From contig JASJAN010000014.1 of assembly GCA_030066985.1 (NCBI GenBank), positions 1-64,000 on the forward strand: 64,000 bases of DNA. The letters are read 5' to 3'. The translations under genes were made by a program, and so were the position numbers. Under the pieces are notes generated by a model, which had not been told where the DNA came from, ran no database searches, and saw only the letters and a list, made by a program, of their open reading frames with translations. Positions within the stretch are counted from its first letter, which is position 1. Every line of letters begins with the position of its first letter. The DNA comes from Desulfobacterales bacterium. GTDB lineage: Bacteria; Desulfobacterota; Desulfobacteria; Desulfobacterales; JAHEIW01. Positions 44,646-52,315 of this stretch are shown here, one piece after another.

Positions 44646-46280
44646 TTAAAATATAGATGGTTCCTGCCATTCTCCAAAAACGTCACGAAACACGCCGGCC
44701 ATCTCTCCGACGGTGGCATAGGCCCGGCAGCAGGCAACCAGCAACGGCATCACATTTTTACCGTTGCGCGCCGCCGTTTCCAGTTCCTTGAGCAAACGCT
44801 GAACTTCCCGGTTATCTCGGGTGCGGCGAAGCTCCTTGAGGCTGGCAACCTGGGTGTCGGCCCACTGCTCACTGTATTCGTGCAGATCCACATCGGTTTG
44901 ATCCTCACTGCCTTCTGCATATTTGTTGACGCCGACTTTAATGTATTCTCCCTTTTGAATACCGCTCTCATACTCGTAGGCCTGCTGGGCCACTTTTCGC
45001 TGGATAAAACCGGTGGCCACCGCGTGCACCATCCCGCCGACCTCCTGTATTTGCTGCATCTCATCTAAAATTTTTTCTTCCATCTGTTTGGTCAAAGTTT
45101 CAATAAAATAAGAGCCTGCCAACGGATCGACGGTATCGCGCAAACCCACTTCGTCCATCAGAATTTCAAGGGTCCTCAGCGAAAGTAAAGCTGCCCGGGG
45201 TGTGGGTATCGTATAGGCCTCATCAAAGGAGCACAGGGCGGTGGTCTGGGCACCACTGAGCGCAGCACCCAGGGCGTAAAAGGCACCGCGCATGATATTA
45301 TTTTCCGGTTGCTCTTTGGTCAGGCCGCTGCCGCCGCCGCCGAAAAGACCTCTGAGAAACAGTTTTTTCTTTTCCTGCACATTGTATTCTTCTTTGAGCA
45401 TCTTGGCCCAGAGCTTGCGGGCAGCCCGAAATTTGGCAATTTGCTCCCATAGATTGCCGAACACGTTCAGGTTAAATGAAAACCGCCCCACAAAATCCTC
45501 AACAGCCAGACCGCGGGACTGCACATTTTCAATATACGCTTTGGCAATTTCAAATGCACAGGCAATTTCCTGGGCTGGATTGGCACCCGATTCACGGATA
45601 TGATAGCCACAGATACTGACTGGATTACAGCGCGGCAGTTCCTTGACCGAATACTCGATGCTGTCTCCCACCAAACGCACGGCCTGCTCCACAGGAAATA
45701 TCCAGGCGCCCCGGCCGATCATTTCTTTGAGGATATCGTTTTGAGGTGTGGCGCTAATTTTTTCTTTGGGGTAGCCGAATTTTTCGGCGGTGGCCTGATA
45801 CATGGCCAGCATAATGGAAGCCACGGCATTGATGGTCAACCCTGAACCGATACGATCCAGCGGTATGCCGTCAAAAGCAATTTCAAAATCGCGCAGCGAA
45901 TCAATGGCCATTCCAACACGACCGACCTCACCCAGGGCCTTGGGATCGTCCGAGTCGTATCCCATCTGGGTGGGCAAATCAAAGGCAACGTTTAAACCGG
46001 TCTGACCATGGGAGATCATCAGCTTGAAGCGCTCATTGGTTTCCTGCGGTGTACCAAAACCGGTGTATTGTCGGGTCGTCCACGCCCGGGACCGGTAACC
46101 CTGAGGGTGCAAATTACGGGTAAACGGATATTCACCGGGATCCCCCAGATCGTTGTCATAATTAAATCCAACGTCTTCAAGATCTTTTGGGGTGTAAACC
46201 GGTTTTACTTTAATGCCAGACTGATAGACGACTTCTTTAATCGCATCTTTTTCGTTTTTGATGTATTTCGCAACGCCCAT
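44646..46280 (-). CDS. Methylmalonyl-CoA-mutase-family large subunit (substrate-binding domain only)
   Basis: The 544-residue product is the TIM-barrel part of a B12-dependent acyl-CoA mutase: YRSRAWTTRQYTGFG, GLNVAFDLPTQMGYDSD, TPQNDILKEMIGRGAWIFP and FSFNLNVFGNLWEQIAKFRAARKLWA. The B12 domain is on a separate gene (46451-46852). Tyr72 and Arg190 match the Tyr and Arg that bind the substrate carboxylate in methylmalonyl-CoA mutase, whereas isobutyryl- and 2-hydroxyisobutyryl-CoA mutases have other residues there. This favours a dicarboxylic CoA substrate (methylmalonyl- or ethylmalonyl-type). The GAW after Arg190 is unusual. AGGGAG precedes ATG. The gene leads directly into hyuA. Confidence 0.88.
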   Translation of the reverse strand: MGVAKYIKNEKDAIKEVVYQSGIKVKPVYTPKDLEDVGFNYDNDLGDPGEYPFTRNLHPQGYRSRAWTTRQYTGFGTPQETNERFKLMISHGQTGLNVAFDLPTQMGYDSDDPKALGEVGRVGMAIDSLRDFEIAFDGIPLDRIGSGLTINAVASIMLAMYQATAEKFGYPKEKISATPQNDILKEMIGRGAWIFPVEQAVRLVGDSIEYSVKELPRCNPVSICGYHIRESGANPAQEIACAFEIAKAYIENVQSRGLAVEDFVGRFSFNLNVFGNLWEQIAKFRAARKLWAKMLKEEYNVQEKKKLFLRGLFGGGGSGLTKEQPENNIMRGAFYALGAALSGAQTTALCSFDEAYTIPTPRAALLSLRTLEILMDEVGLRDTVDPLAGSYFIETLTKQMEEKILDEMQQIQEVGGMVHAVATGFIQRKVAQQAYEYESGIQKGEYIKVGVNKYAEGSEDQTDVDLHEYSEQWADTQVASLKELRRTRDNREVQRLLKELETAARNGKNVMPLLVACCRAYATVGEMAGVFRDVFGEWQEPSIF

Positions 46281-46294
46281 AACAACTCCCTTAG

Positions 46295-46450
46295 AAAATG
46301 CCTAAAATTTAAATTGTCTAAAATGCCTAAAATAAAAAACGGAATCAAAGTCTTATATAAAATTGGTGATACTTGAATTTAAGGACATATAATCAGATAA
46401 GATCCATATTTTAACTTTAGACATTTTAGATCATTTTAGGCATTTTAAAT
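46295..46450. repeat. AAATGCCTAAAAT-type inverted repeat
   Basis: Left side AAATGCCTAAAATTTAAATTG and TCTAAAATGCCTAAAAT; right side ATTTTAGATCATTTTAGGCATTTTAAATTT. The two sides are complementary and fill nearly all of the gap between the two mutase subunit genes. Confidence 0.75.
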
Positions 46451-46852
46451 TTATTTAATGACTTGATTTATGCCACCCACGATCTGATCAAAAGGTGTTC
46501 CTCCCGGAAAAACACCGGCAATACCCAAGTCGTTCAATTTGGGTATATCCTGTTTGGGAATGACACCGCCGACAACGACCGGAATATCCTGAATTCCTTC
46601 TGCTTTCATCAACTCCAGAAGTTTCTGACAGATCGGCAGGTGCGCGCCGGACATAATACTCAACCCAACCACATCAACCGCTTCCTGCACGGCTGCTCTG
46701 ACAATCTGTTCAACTGTCTGATGCAGCCCAGTATAAATAACCTCCATGCCGGCATCTCTTAGTGCCAAAGCCGTCACCTTGGCCCCACGATCATGTCCGT
46801 CCAATCCAGGCTTTCCGATGAGTACCTTTGTTTTTTTTGCGGTCATATCCAT
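46451..46852 (-). CDS. B12-binding small subunit of the acyl-CoA mutase
   Basis: The 133-residue product is a stand-alone cobalamin-binding domain: LDGHDRG (DxHxxG with lower-ligand His20), LSIMSGAH and VVVGGVIPKQD. It holds adenosylcobalamin for the large subunit encoded downstream. AAAGGG lies upstream of ATG 46852. Split mutases of this kind include isobutyryl-CoA, 2-hydroxyisobutyryl-CoA and some archaeal-type methylmalonyl-CoA mutases, so the split layout alone does not tell the substrate. Confidence 0.93.
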   Translation of the reverse strand: MDMTAKKTKVLIGKPGLDGHDRGAKVTALALRDAGMEVIYTGLHQTVEQIVRAAVQEAVDVVGLSIMSGAHLPICQKLLELMKAEGIQDIPVVVGGVIPKQDIPKLNDLGIAGVFPGGTPFDQIVGGINQVIK

Positions 46853-46899
46853 TGCCCTTTAAAAAAGTTTCCCGTGCGCGCCAATCGAAGGGGCACGCA

Positions 46900-47607
46900 T
46901 TAATCCAATCGTTGCCGGTCATAGGCCTGCAACACCATTTCCTGTCCTCTGAGTATATGCTCTCTGACCAAACGCTCCGCACCCTCCGCATCACGTTTGC
47001 GAATAAAGGTCAGCATTTTTTTATGGTCCAAATTACTGGTCGATGCGAATTTGCTTTCTTTCAGAATCATCTCCCGGTAGCGGTATATCTGGTCTCGCAG
47101 CCCATTAATCATATTGATCAACTTGGGGCTTTTGCTCAGCCCATACAGCATATCGTGAAATTCGGTATTGATGGCCGGCAGCAGATTCATTTTCTTGCAG
47201 TCCAGGGCTTTTTGAAATTCTGCAATTTTTTGTTCCAGCATCTCCAATTCTTCAGCTTCATGCTTGATCGCTGCCAGATGAGCGGCATAACCTTCGAGTA
47301 CGCTGCGGATGCCAAAGGTCTCCTCGATATCTTCACGATTTAAACCCAGGACCGTAAACCCGCCCCGAGGCTGCCGTTCAATGAACCCTTCGCGCTCGAG
47401 CTTGTGAAATGCTTCCCGCACCGGGGTGCGGCTGATACCCAGCGTTTCGGCGATATGGCTTTCCACCAGCCACTCGCCTGACGACATTTTGCCTCTGACA
47501 ATTGCTTGCTTCAGGCTTTCAAAAACATGCTCACCCAATGATTTGCGCTCCTGAAATGCCTGTAGCGGCCCGAGATCAAGGTTATTTAATTCTGCCCTTT
47601 TCTTCAT
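46900..47607 (-). CDS. GntR-family (FadR/FCD type) transcription regulator
   Basis: The 235-residue product has an N-terminal winged helix-turn-helix (LGEHVFESLKQAIVRGKMSSGEWLVESHIAETLGISRTPVREAFHKLEREGF) and an FCD ligand-binding domain with metal-site histidines in EFHDML, LDHKKML and REHILRG. FCD-type GntR proteins usually repress catabolic genes and release DNA on binding a carboxylic acid or CoA ester. It lies between the CoA-transferase and mutase genes, so it would be transcribed with the operon it controls. FadR-subfamily sites typically contain GT-N-AC cores; the GTATAC-containing palindromes at 48951, 54758 and 62567 fit this and are its proposed operators. Confidence 0.92.
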   Translation of the reverse strand: MKKRAELNNLDLGPLQAFQERKSLGEHVFESLKQAIVRGKMSSGEWLVESHIAETLGISRTPVREAFHKLEREGFIERQPRGGFTVLGLNREDIEETFGIRSVLEGYAAHLAAIKHEAEELEMLEQKIAEFQKALDCKKMNLLPAINTEFHDMLYGLSKSPKLINMINGLRDQIYRYREMILKESKFASTSNLDHKKMLTFIRKRDAEGAERLVREHILRGQEMVLQAYDRQRLD

Positions 47608-47669
47608 CTTTCGTACCTTAATATTTTTGGATCTTGTGTTGCTTGTTTGCCAAATCCTTGATTCTTAAA

Positions 47670-48860
47670 TCAGATGATCCCCTTTTCTTTCAGACGCACA
47701 AGATCGTCGTCTGAATAGCCCAGTTTTTGGCCGTATATGGCGCTGTTTTGCTCCCCAAATCGCGGCGGAAACGACAGTTTACGGTCGGAATTTTCGAGAA
47801 ATGCAGTCATATTCGGCGGTGGCGCCAGTGTTATCTGCTTACCGCTAACCGGGTCCTGGGCTTTTAATAGTCGTTTTTCAACCAGGGGATCTTGGATGAC
47901 TTCAGCAACCGTTTTTATTTTGCTGATCGGAACCGTAAGGCTGGTAAATAGCTCAATCAATTCTTCAGAGGTATGCTTGCGCGTAATTTCGTTTATGGCC
48001 TGATTGAGTTGTTTGACATCCTTAATGCGGCCGGCATTTTTTTCATATTCCGGCTTATCCAGGGCTTTAAACATTTCTTGAGACACGATGGTTTTCCACT
48101 GCCGATCGTTGCCGACGGCGACATAGACAAAACCATTTTGAGTCTGATACACAGATACGGGCGCAAAAAATTCGTGGGTGTTACCCCGTCTGGATATATT
48201 TTTGTCAAAACTGCCGGTCAGGGTAATGGGTACCGTCAGCCATGAGACAGAAGATTCAAACATAGCCATGTTGATGCAGCTGCCCTCACCTGTCACTTGG
48301 CGTTGGTAAAGCGCTTTCATAAGCAAGCCATAAGCGTGCTCACTGGTGCCCATGTCCGGCAAGGGTATACCCACAACCTGGGGGTCGCCTTCGGCCTCAC
48401 CGGTCAGTTCCATCAAACCTGAGCGTGCCTGCAATATGGGGTCGTAAGCCGCTTCATTGCTGTCGGGTCCAAAACCGGTCACACCCAGCCAGATGATATC
48501 CGGCTTCAATGCTTTAAGACTGTCATAATCAATACCCAATTTATGGTAGTTTTTCGGCAGCTGATTGGTGGCAAAAATGTCCACCTGGAGTTCTTTGATC
48601 AACGAATGAAAAATTTTTTGGCCCTCGTCTTCAGCAAGATTTAACGTCAGCGCCTTTTTGCCGGCATTGATGCACAAAAAATAGGCATTCATACGTTCTT
48701 CATTGAGAACGTTTTCGCCGATGAACCGATTCGGATCACCGTATACCGGGTGTTCCAATCGAATAACATTCATCCCATCTTGTGCCAAACGATATGTTAA
48801 ATAAGGCAAAACGGTTGCCTGCTCAAGGGATAACACGGTAAGGTCATTGAAAGAAGCCAT
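47670..48860 (-). CDS. Class III CoA-transferase (CaiB/BaiF family)
   Basis: The 397-residue product is a formyl-CoA-transferase-like enzyme that moves CoA between carboxylic acids. It shows LSLEQATVLPYLTYRLAQDGMNVIRLEHP, LTLNLAEDEGQKIFHSL and IPLPDMGTSEHAYGLLMKAL with Asp169 in the position of the catalytic aspartate. The start at 48860 has GGAGAGGACC upstream; the longer reading crosses the promoter. It is the first gene of the minus-strand cluster and lies directly downstream of the palindromic operator. It may activate the substrate acid or recycle CoA from a product. Confidence 0.92.
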   Translation of the reverse strand: MASFNDLTVLSLEQATVLPYLTYRLAQDGMNVIRLEHPVYGDPNRFIGENVLNEERMNAYFLCINAGKKALTLNLAEDEGQKIFHSLIKELQVDIFATNQLPKNYHKLGIDYDSLKALKPDIIWLGVTGFGPDSNEAAYDPILQARSGLMELTGEAEGDPQVVGIPLPDMGTSEHAYGLLMKALYQRQVTGEGSCINMAMFESSVSWLTVPITLTGSFDKNISRRGNTHEFFAPVSVYQTQNGFVYVAVGNDRQWKTIVSQEMFKALDKPEYEKNAGRIKDVKQLNQAINEITRKHTSEELIELFTSLTVPISKIKTVAEVIQDPLVEKRLLKAQDPVSGKQITLAPPPNMTAFLENSDRKLSFPPRFGEQNSAIYGQKLGYSDDDLVRLKEKGII

Positions 48861-48950
48861 GGTCCTCTCCATTAGCAAAGTTGGGGTCAGTGTTTGTGAG
48901 GCCGATGGTCCCGGTGTCTCCGGAGACCTAAGGTGTGGATTCAACAGGTT

Positions 48951-48982
48951 TTTGTATACGGTATACAAAGTACAAATGTCAA
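48951..48982 (-). promoter_or_regulatory. Promoter with overlapping palindromic operator, site A
   Basis: On the minus strand TTGACA (48977-48982) and TATACA (48953-48958) are 18 bases apart, a near-consensus sigma-70 promoter pointing to the CoA-transferase gene. The perfect palindrome TTTGTATACGGTATACAAA (48951-48969) covers the -10 box and part of the spacer, so a bound dimer would block polymerase. Confidence 0.75.
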
Positions 48983-49063
48983 GAAGTGTTTTGTGCCGCA
49001 ATAAAATTTTCTGGCCCACAAAGGGTTGATTTGAGACACTGAAAAGCCTAAATAAAACCCGAT

Positions 49064-49381
49064 ATGCAAAAAATGATTTTCAGATGTATCGCCAACGCCG
49101 CCATTGTTGTGGGTTTTTTTTTGTTGACCAAGGCCATTTACGGTGCCGCGGACAACACCATAGCTTCTTCGTTTTGGCCGCAATCACAGGGAAAAATGTG
49201 GCACACGCTGGTTGGACTCAGCCTGAGCCTGCCCATACCCTTGCATATCATCTCGGTTGGTTTGATTTTGCAGCGGCGCTGGTTGCCGCCTCAGTGGGCA
49301 AAAATCGCTATGCCGGCGGTGGTCATCTCCGGATGTTGGCTGGGTGCTGCTCTGGCAATTAAATTGTTTTTGATAAGGTAA
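49064..49381 (+). CDS. Small membrane protein, uncharacterised
   Basis: The 105-residue product has three hydrophobic segments (about 8-26, 46-65 and 82-101) with short polar links; the middle loop contains RRWLPPQW. I recognise no family. It is 4 bases ahead of a lipoprotein gene on the same strand, so the two are likely co-expressed. It is divergent from the CoA-transferase operon; whether operator site A also affects it is unknown. Confidence 0.65.
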   Translation: MQKMIFRCIANAAIVVGFFLLTKAIYGAADNTIASSFWPQSQGKMWHTLVGLSLSLPIPLHIISVGLILQRRWLPPQWAKIAMPAVVISGCWLGAALAIKLFLIR

Positions 49382-49385
49382 AACG

Positions 49386-50072
49386 ATGCCCGCTATTTCG
49401 TTCAACAAACAGATAAGCGCTATTATCGTGTTGTTTTTATCGGGCTGCCTCAGTGCGGCACCTCCTCAAAAAACCGATGAGGCGCAGCCAACCAGAACGG
49501 ACGCGAAAAACCCAAAAACCTTTGTGTTTGAGTGCAAGCCTGCCTTCTCATTTGTTGCCAGAATCGAGGATCAAACAGCTTGGCTGTTTTTACCGCAAAC
49601 AACCCTTAGCTTGCCTCAAGTGCCCGCTGCTTCTGGTGAGAAATTCAGTGATAAGTTGACCACCTTCTGGATCAAAAACGATACGGCGCTACTTAAAAAT
49701 AACAATACAACTTATCGAAATTGTAAAAATAATAGGGCCAAGGCGATCTGGGAACATGCCAAGCTCAACGGCGTTTCTTTTCGAGCGGTGGGCAATGAGC
49801 CCGGCTGGTATCTGGAAATTCGAAATCAAGAGTCCATCCTTTTTGTCGCGGACTATGGAAGCTCTCGTGATGAATTCCCCGCACCCCAACCAATGATCGA
49901 TCAACAGAAACGCAAGACCACATACCAGACCCATTCTGATGGGAAAAACCTGACAGTTGTTATCGAAGGCCAGCCGTGCATGGATTCAATGAGCGGCGAA
50001 ACGTTTGCAGCACAGGTAAGCGTAATGCTAAACCAAAAGCGCTATTTAGGGTGCGGTCGCGCACTGCACTGA
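49386..50072 (+). CDS. Lipoprotein with MliC-like domain and COG3650-like region
   Basis: The 228-residue product has a lipoprotein signal (hydrophobic core, LSGC lipobox with Cys21). Residues about 45-115 match the MliC pattern: FECKPAFSFVAR, LPQVPAASGEKFSD, TYRNC, known from membrane-bound inhibitors of C-type lysozyme. Residues about 130-225 (GVSFRAVGNEPGWYLEI through GQPCMDSMSGETF and YLGCGRALH) match a second lipoprotein family often fused to it. The likely role is envelope protection, attached to a membrane. Follows the small membrane protein almost directly. Confidence 0.85.
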   Translation: MPAISFNKQISAIIVLFLSGCLSAAPPQKTDEAQPTRTDAKNPKTFVFECKPAFSFVARIEDQTAWLFLPQTTLSLPQVPAASGEKFSDKLTTFWIKNDTALLKNNNTTYRNCKNNRAKAIWEHAKLNGVSFRAVGNEPGWYLEIRNQESILFVADYGSSRDEFPAPQPMIDQQKRKTTYQTHSDGKNLTVVIEGQPCMDSMSGETFAAQVSVMLNQKRYLGCGRALH

Positions 50073-50109
50073 GCTGAGCTTTTGGCAAAAAAAAATTTTA
50101 TACCAACCC

Positions 50110-50484
50110 ATGAGAAATAATATGATGGATACGCGAACACTTACAGCCAACCGAATGTCGGTTCGCATTGTTTTCATTTTTGCGCAAGCAGTATTGATCC
50201 TTGTCGTTTTATGTTCTGGTTGGCTTAAGAATGTCCGTGCCGACGACACCAATGTGGGTGATACAGTGACCATTGTGACTCCGGGAATTGAAGCCCGGCT
50301 CTGTCCTCAGCCAGCGTGCGGTCCCAATCAACACCTTACCCGCATACCCGAAGGAAGCGTTTTTACCATTCTGAGCACAGATGTTTTTGCTATCGGCACG
50401 TTTAAAGTCAAATGGTTTGAGGTGATTTACGAAAACCAGCGCGGCTGGATCAGCATCTATGACACGGATCGGGCTCAAAAATGA
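50110..50484 (+). CDS. Exported SH3-like (SH3b) domain protein
   Basis: The 124-residue product has an N-terminal hydrophobic segment (IVFIFAQAVLILVVLCSGWL) followed by a probable cleavage region (VRADD). The mature part carries an SH3b pattern: IEARLCPQPAC, IPEGSVFTIL, KWFEVIYENQRGWISI. Bacterial SH3b domains often bind cell wall. It overlaps the DinB-like gene by 4 bases. The lipoprotein, SH3b, DinB and GNAT genes appear to form one plus-strand unit. Confidence 0.75.
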   Translation: MRNNMMDTRTLTANRMSVRIVFIFAQAVLILVVLCSGWLKNVRADDTNVGDTVTIVTPGIEARLCPQPACGPNQHLTRIPEGSVFTILSTDVFAIGTFKVKWFEVIYENQRGWISIYDTDRAQK

Positions 50485-50990
50485 AGGATATCGGAAAGAT
50501 GAATCAGAAAATGGATAATTTGGATGAAGTTGCCAGTAAAATCGGGCAGGCCGTGGATTCAGCGGTTCAACGCTGGTGTGATGTCCCCGAAGAAGCGCTA
50601 AGGTTTCGCCCTTCAGCAAAGGCCTGGTCTACCAAAGAAATCATTGGCCATCTGATTGATTCGGCTTCCAACAATCACCAGCGGTTTGTGCGTCTGCAGT
50701 TAACCGAGCGGCTAATATTTCCCGACTACGGACAGGACAACATCCATTGGGTTAAAATCCAAGGCTACCAGGACCGACCCTGGACGCAATTGTTGGAGCT
50801 GTGGCGTTATTTTAACAAACAACTGGCCTATCTTATGCGCTTAGTTGACCCTGCCGCCCTTTCACATGTTTGGCAGGTTGATCCAAAAACCAGCGTTACG
50901 CTTTTTGACCTGATGACCGACTATCTTCGGCACCTGGAAGATCATCTGGATCAAATCAGCGTTACATTGGATGCTTTCAGGGAGCATTAA
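50481..50990 (+). CDS. DinB-like four-helix-bundle protein
   Basis: The 169-residue product has the DinB/YfiT pattern: RFRPSAKAWSTKEIIGHLIDSASNNHQRF with the first metal-binding His, and YLRHLEDHLDQI with the remaining histidines. Members are metal-dependent thiol-transferase-like enzymes of varied, often unknown substrates. Start overlaps the upstream stop (ATGA), so translation is coupled. Confidence 0.85.
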   Translation: MKDIGKMNQKMDNLDEVASKIGQAVDSAVQRWCDVPEEALRFRPSAKAWSTKEIIGHLIDSASNNHQRFVRLQLTERLIFPDYGQDNIHWVKIQGYQDRPWTQLLELWRYFNKQLAYLMRLVDPAALSHVWQVDPKTSVTLFDLMTDYLRHLEDHLDQISVTLDAFREH

Positions 50991-50997
50991 CGTAAAA

Positions 50998-51492
50998 ATG
51001 TATCCGATTATCAGGGAAGCTCAGACCAGCGATGCGTCCGAATTATCCAGTCTGATCCGACACGCGTATCGCGACGTGGCCGACCGATTCGAGCTGACAG
51101 CGACAAACTGCCCCAAACATCCTTCAAACTGCACTGACGGGTGGGTTGAAAATGACTTTTCCAGGGGCGTGCGCTATTTCATTCTGGAAAAAGAGCACAA
51201 ATCAGTGGGATGTGCTGCCATCGAAATGGCTGGCCATGGTCTTTGCTACCTGGAACGCCTGGCGGTCTTACCCTCTGAGAGACATAAAGGAAACGGCCAG
51301 CAACTGGTGGAACATGTTTTTCAAGAGGCCAGGAAACTAAATATAGAAAAGATCAGCATCGGTATCATCAACCAGCAAACAGAATTAAAGCAATGGTATA
51401 AAAAAATGGGCTTTGTTGAGGGAGAAATAAAAGAATTCGAACACTTACCGTTTTGTGTCTGTTTTATGACGATTGATCTGCGCCAGGTATGA
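50998..51492 (+). CDS. GNAT-family N-acetyltransferase
   Basis: The 164-residue product is a GNAT enzyme: IIREAQTSDASELSSLI at the start, the acetyl-CoA-binding segment LERLAVLPSERHKGNGQQLVEHV (RxxGxG/A in the form RHKGNG), and KQWYKKMGFVEGE near the end. The acceptor is unknown. ATG 50998 is preferred since homology begins there; an earlier in-frame ATG at 50971 lies inside the DinB-like gene. Last gene of the plus-strand unit. Confidence 0.9.
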   Translation: MYPIIREAQTSDASELSSLIRHAYRDVADRFELTATNCPKHPSNCTDGWVENDFSRGVRYFILEKEHKSVGCAAIEMAGHGLCYLERLAVLPSERHKGNGQQLVEHVFQEARKLNIEKISIGIINQQTELKQWYKKMGFVEGEIKEFEHLPFCVCFMTIDLRQV

Positions 51493-51544
51493 CAGCATTA
51501 ATGCGTGAATGGTAGGGAATAAAATATCGTCCTAGACGAGGATC

Positions 51545-52009
51545 TTATTCGCAGGGCTCCTCTTTCATACGGTCAATCAGGGTGGCCAGCATCTCTTCGA
51601 TATAAGGGCTTATATCTTTGAATTCAACCCCGATGCCGCTTCGATTGACCTGAACAATTTCGCCCTTCACTTTAAGCGGCTTGTCAAACCCGGCTATCGA
51701 AAACGACATTGCGATTTCTTCGCCCACAAATAAAGGACGGTGGGTTTCGATAAAGACACCTCTTTGGCTGATGTTTTTGATGGTGTCAGTATAATAGCGA
51801 TCATAAGTTGCGTAGCTAACTGTGATTGAGCACGATTTTCGGATATAAGCCCGCCGTTCGACAGTGAGCAAGTCTTCAGCATATTTCAGCAGAGCCGTTT
51901 GTTTTTCTTCGGACAGATTTAATACCAGCTGAAACAATTTGGGAATGACGACATTGTATTTTTCAAAATCAGTTTCCGATATTTTCATACCAGCATATAT
52001 CCTTTGCAA
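51545..52009 (-). CDS. PilZ-domain protein
   Basis: The 154-residue product has a helical N-terminal part and a PilZ domain (about 55-150) with both c-di-GMP-binding motifs: RRAYIRK (RxxxR type) and KNISQRGVFIE (N/DxSxxG). It should bind cyclic di-GMP and act as a soluble effector; the partner is unknown. A second ATG at residue 8 (MKISETD) could be the true start. It converges with the GNAT gene and stands alone. Confidence 0.9.
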   Translation of the reverse strand: MQRIYAGMKISETDFEKYNVVIPKLFQLVLNLSEEKQTALLKYAEDLLTVERRAYIRKSCSITVSYATYDRYYTDTIKNISQRGVFIETHRPLFVGEEIAMSFSIAGFDKPLKVKGEIVQVNRSGIGVEFKDISPYIEEMLATLIDRMKEEPCE

Positions 52010-52315
52010 CCCAATAAATACGCCACCATTGATCAGTACGGGACTCGAAAACTGTATCGGAAAATTATAGGTTTTACTTTAGCCTTCTTTCGCTGCATTC
52101 GCAATTAAATTAATCTTAAATGAGCATATTGCCAAAATAATAAAATAAAATTATTTAACATTATATTAATTGTTTAAATTTCAAATATTAAATTTTTACT
52201 TTAGAAACTTTCAATTTGCTTTTTGAGTTGAGTTCCCCAAAAACAAGAGGGCTGTTTAAACTCGCTCTATTTTAAACAGCCCTCTTCCGAGAAGTGATGT
52301 AACGCTGACCTGTAA
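52010..52315. other. AT-rich gap of about 300 bases
   Basis: Very AT-rich (about 52120-52200 is almost all A and T) and without an open frame worth naming. It must hold the PilZ-gene promoter on the minus strand, and its right end contains the terminator of the rhodanese/beta-lactamase-fold gene (next entry). Confidence 0.6.
52238..52286 (-). terminator. Rho-independent terminator
   Basis: Perfect 16-bp arms AAGAGGGCTGTTTAAA (52245-52260) and TTTAAACAGCCCTCTT (52271-52286) with a 10-base loop, followed on the minus strand by GTTTTTGG. It lies 30 bases past the stop codon of the rhodanese/beta-lactamase-fold gene. Confidence 0.92.
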
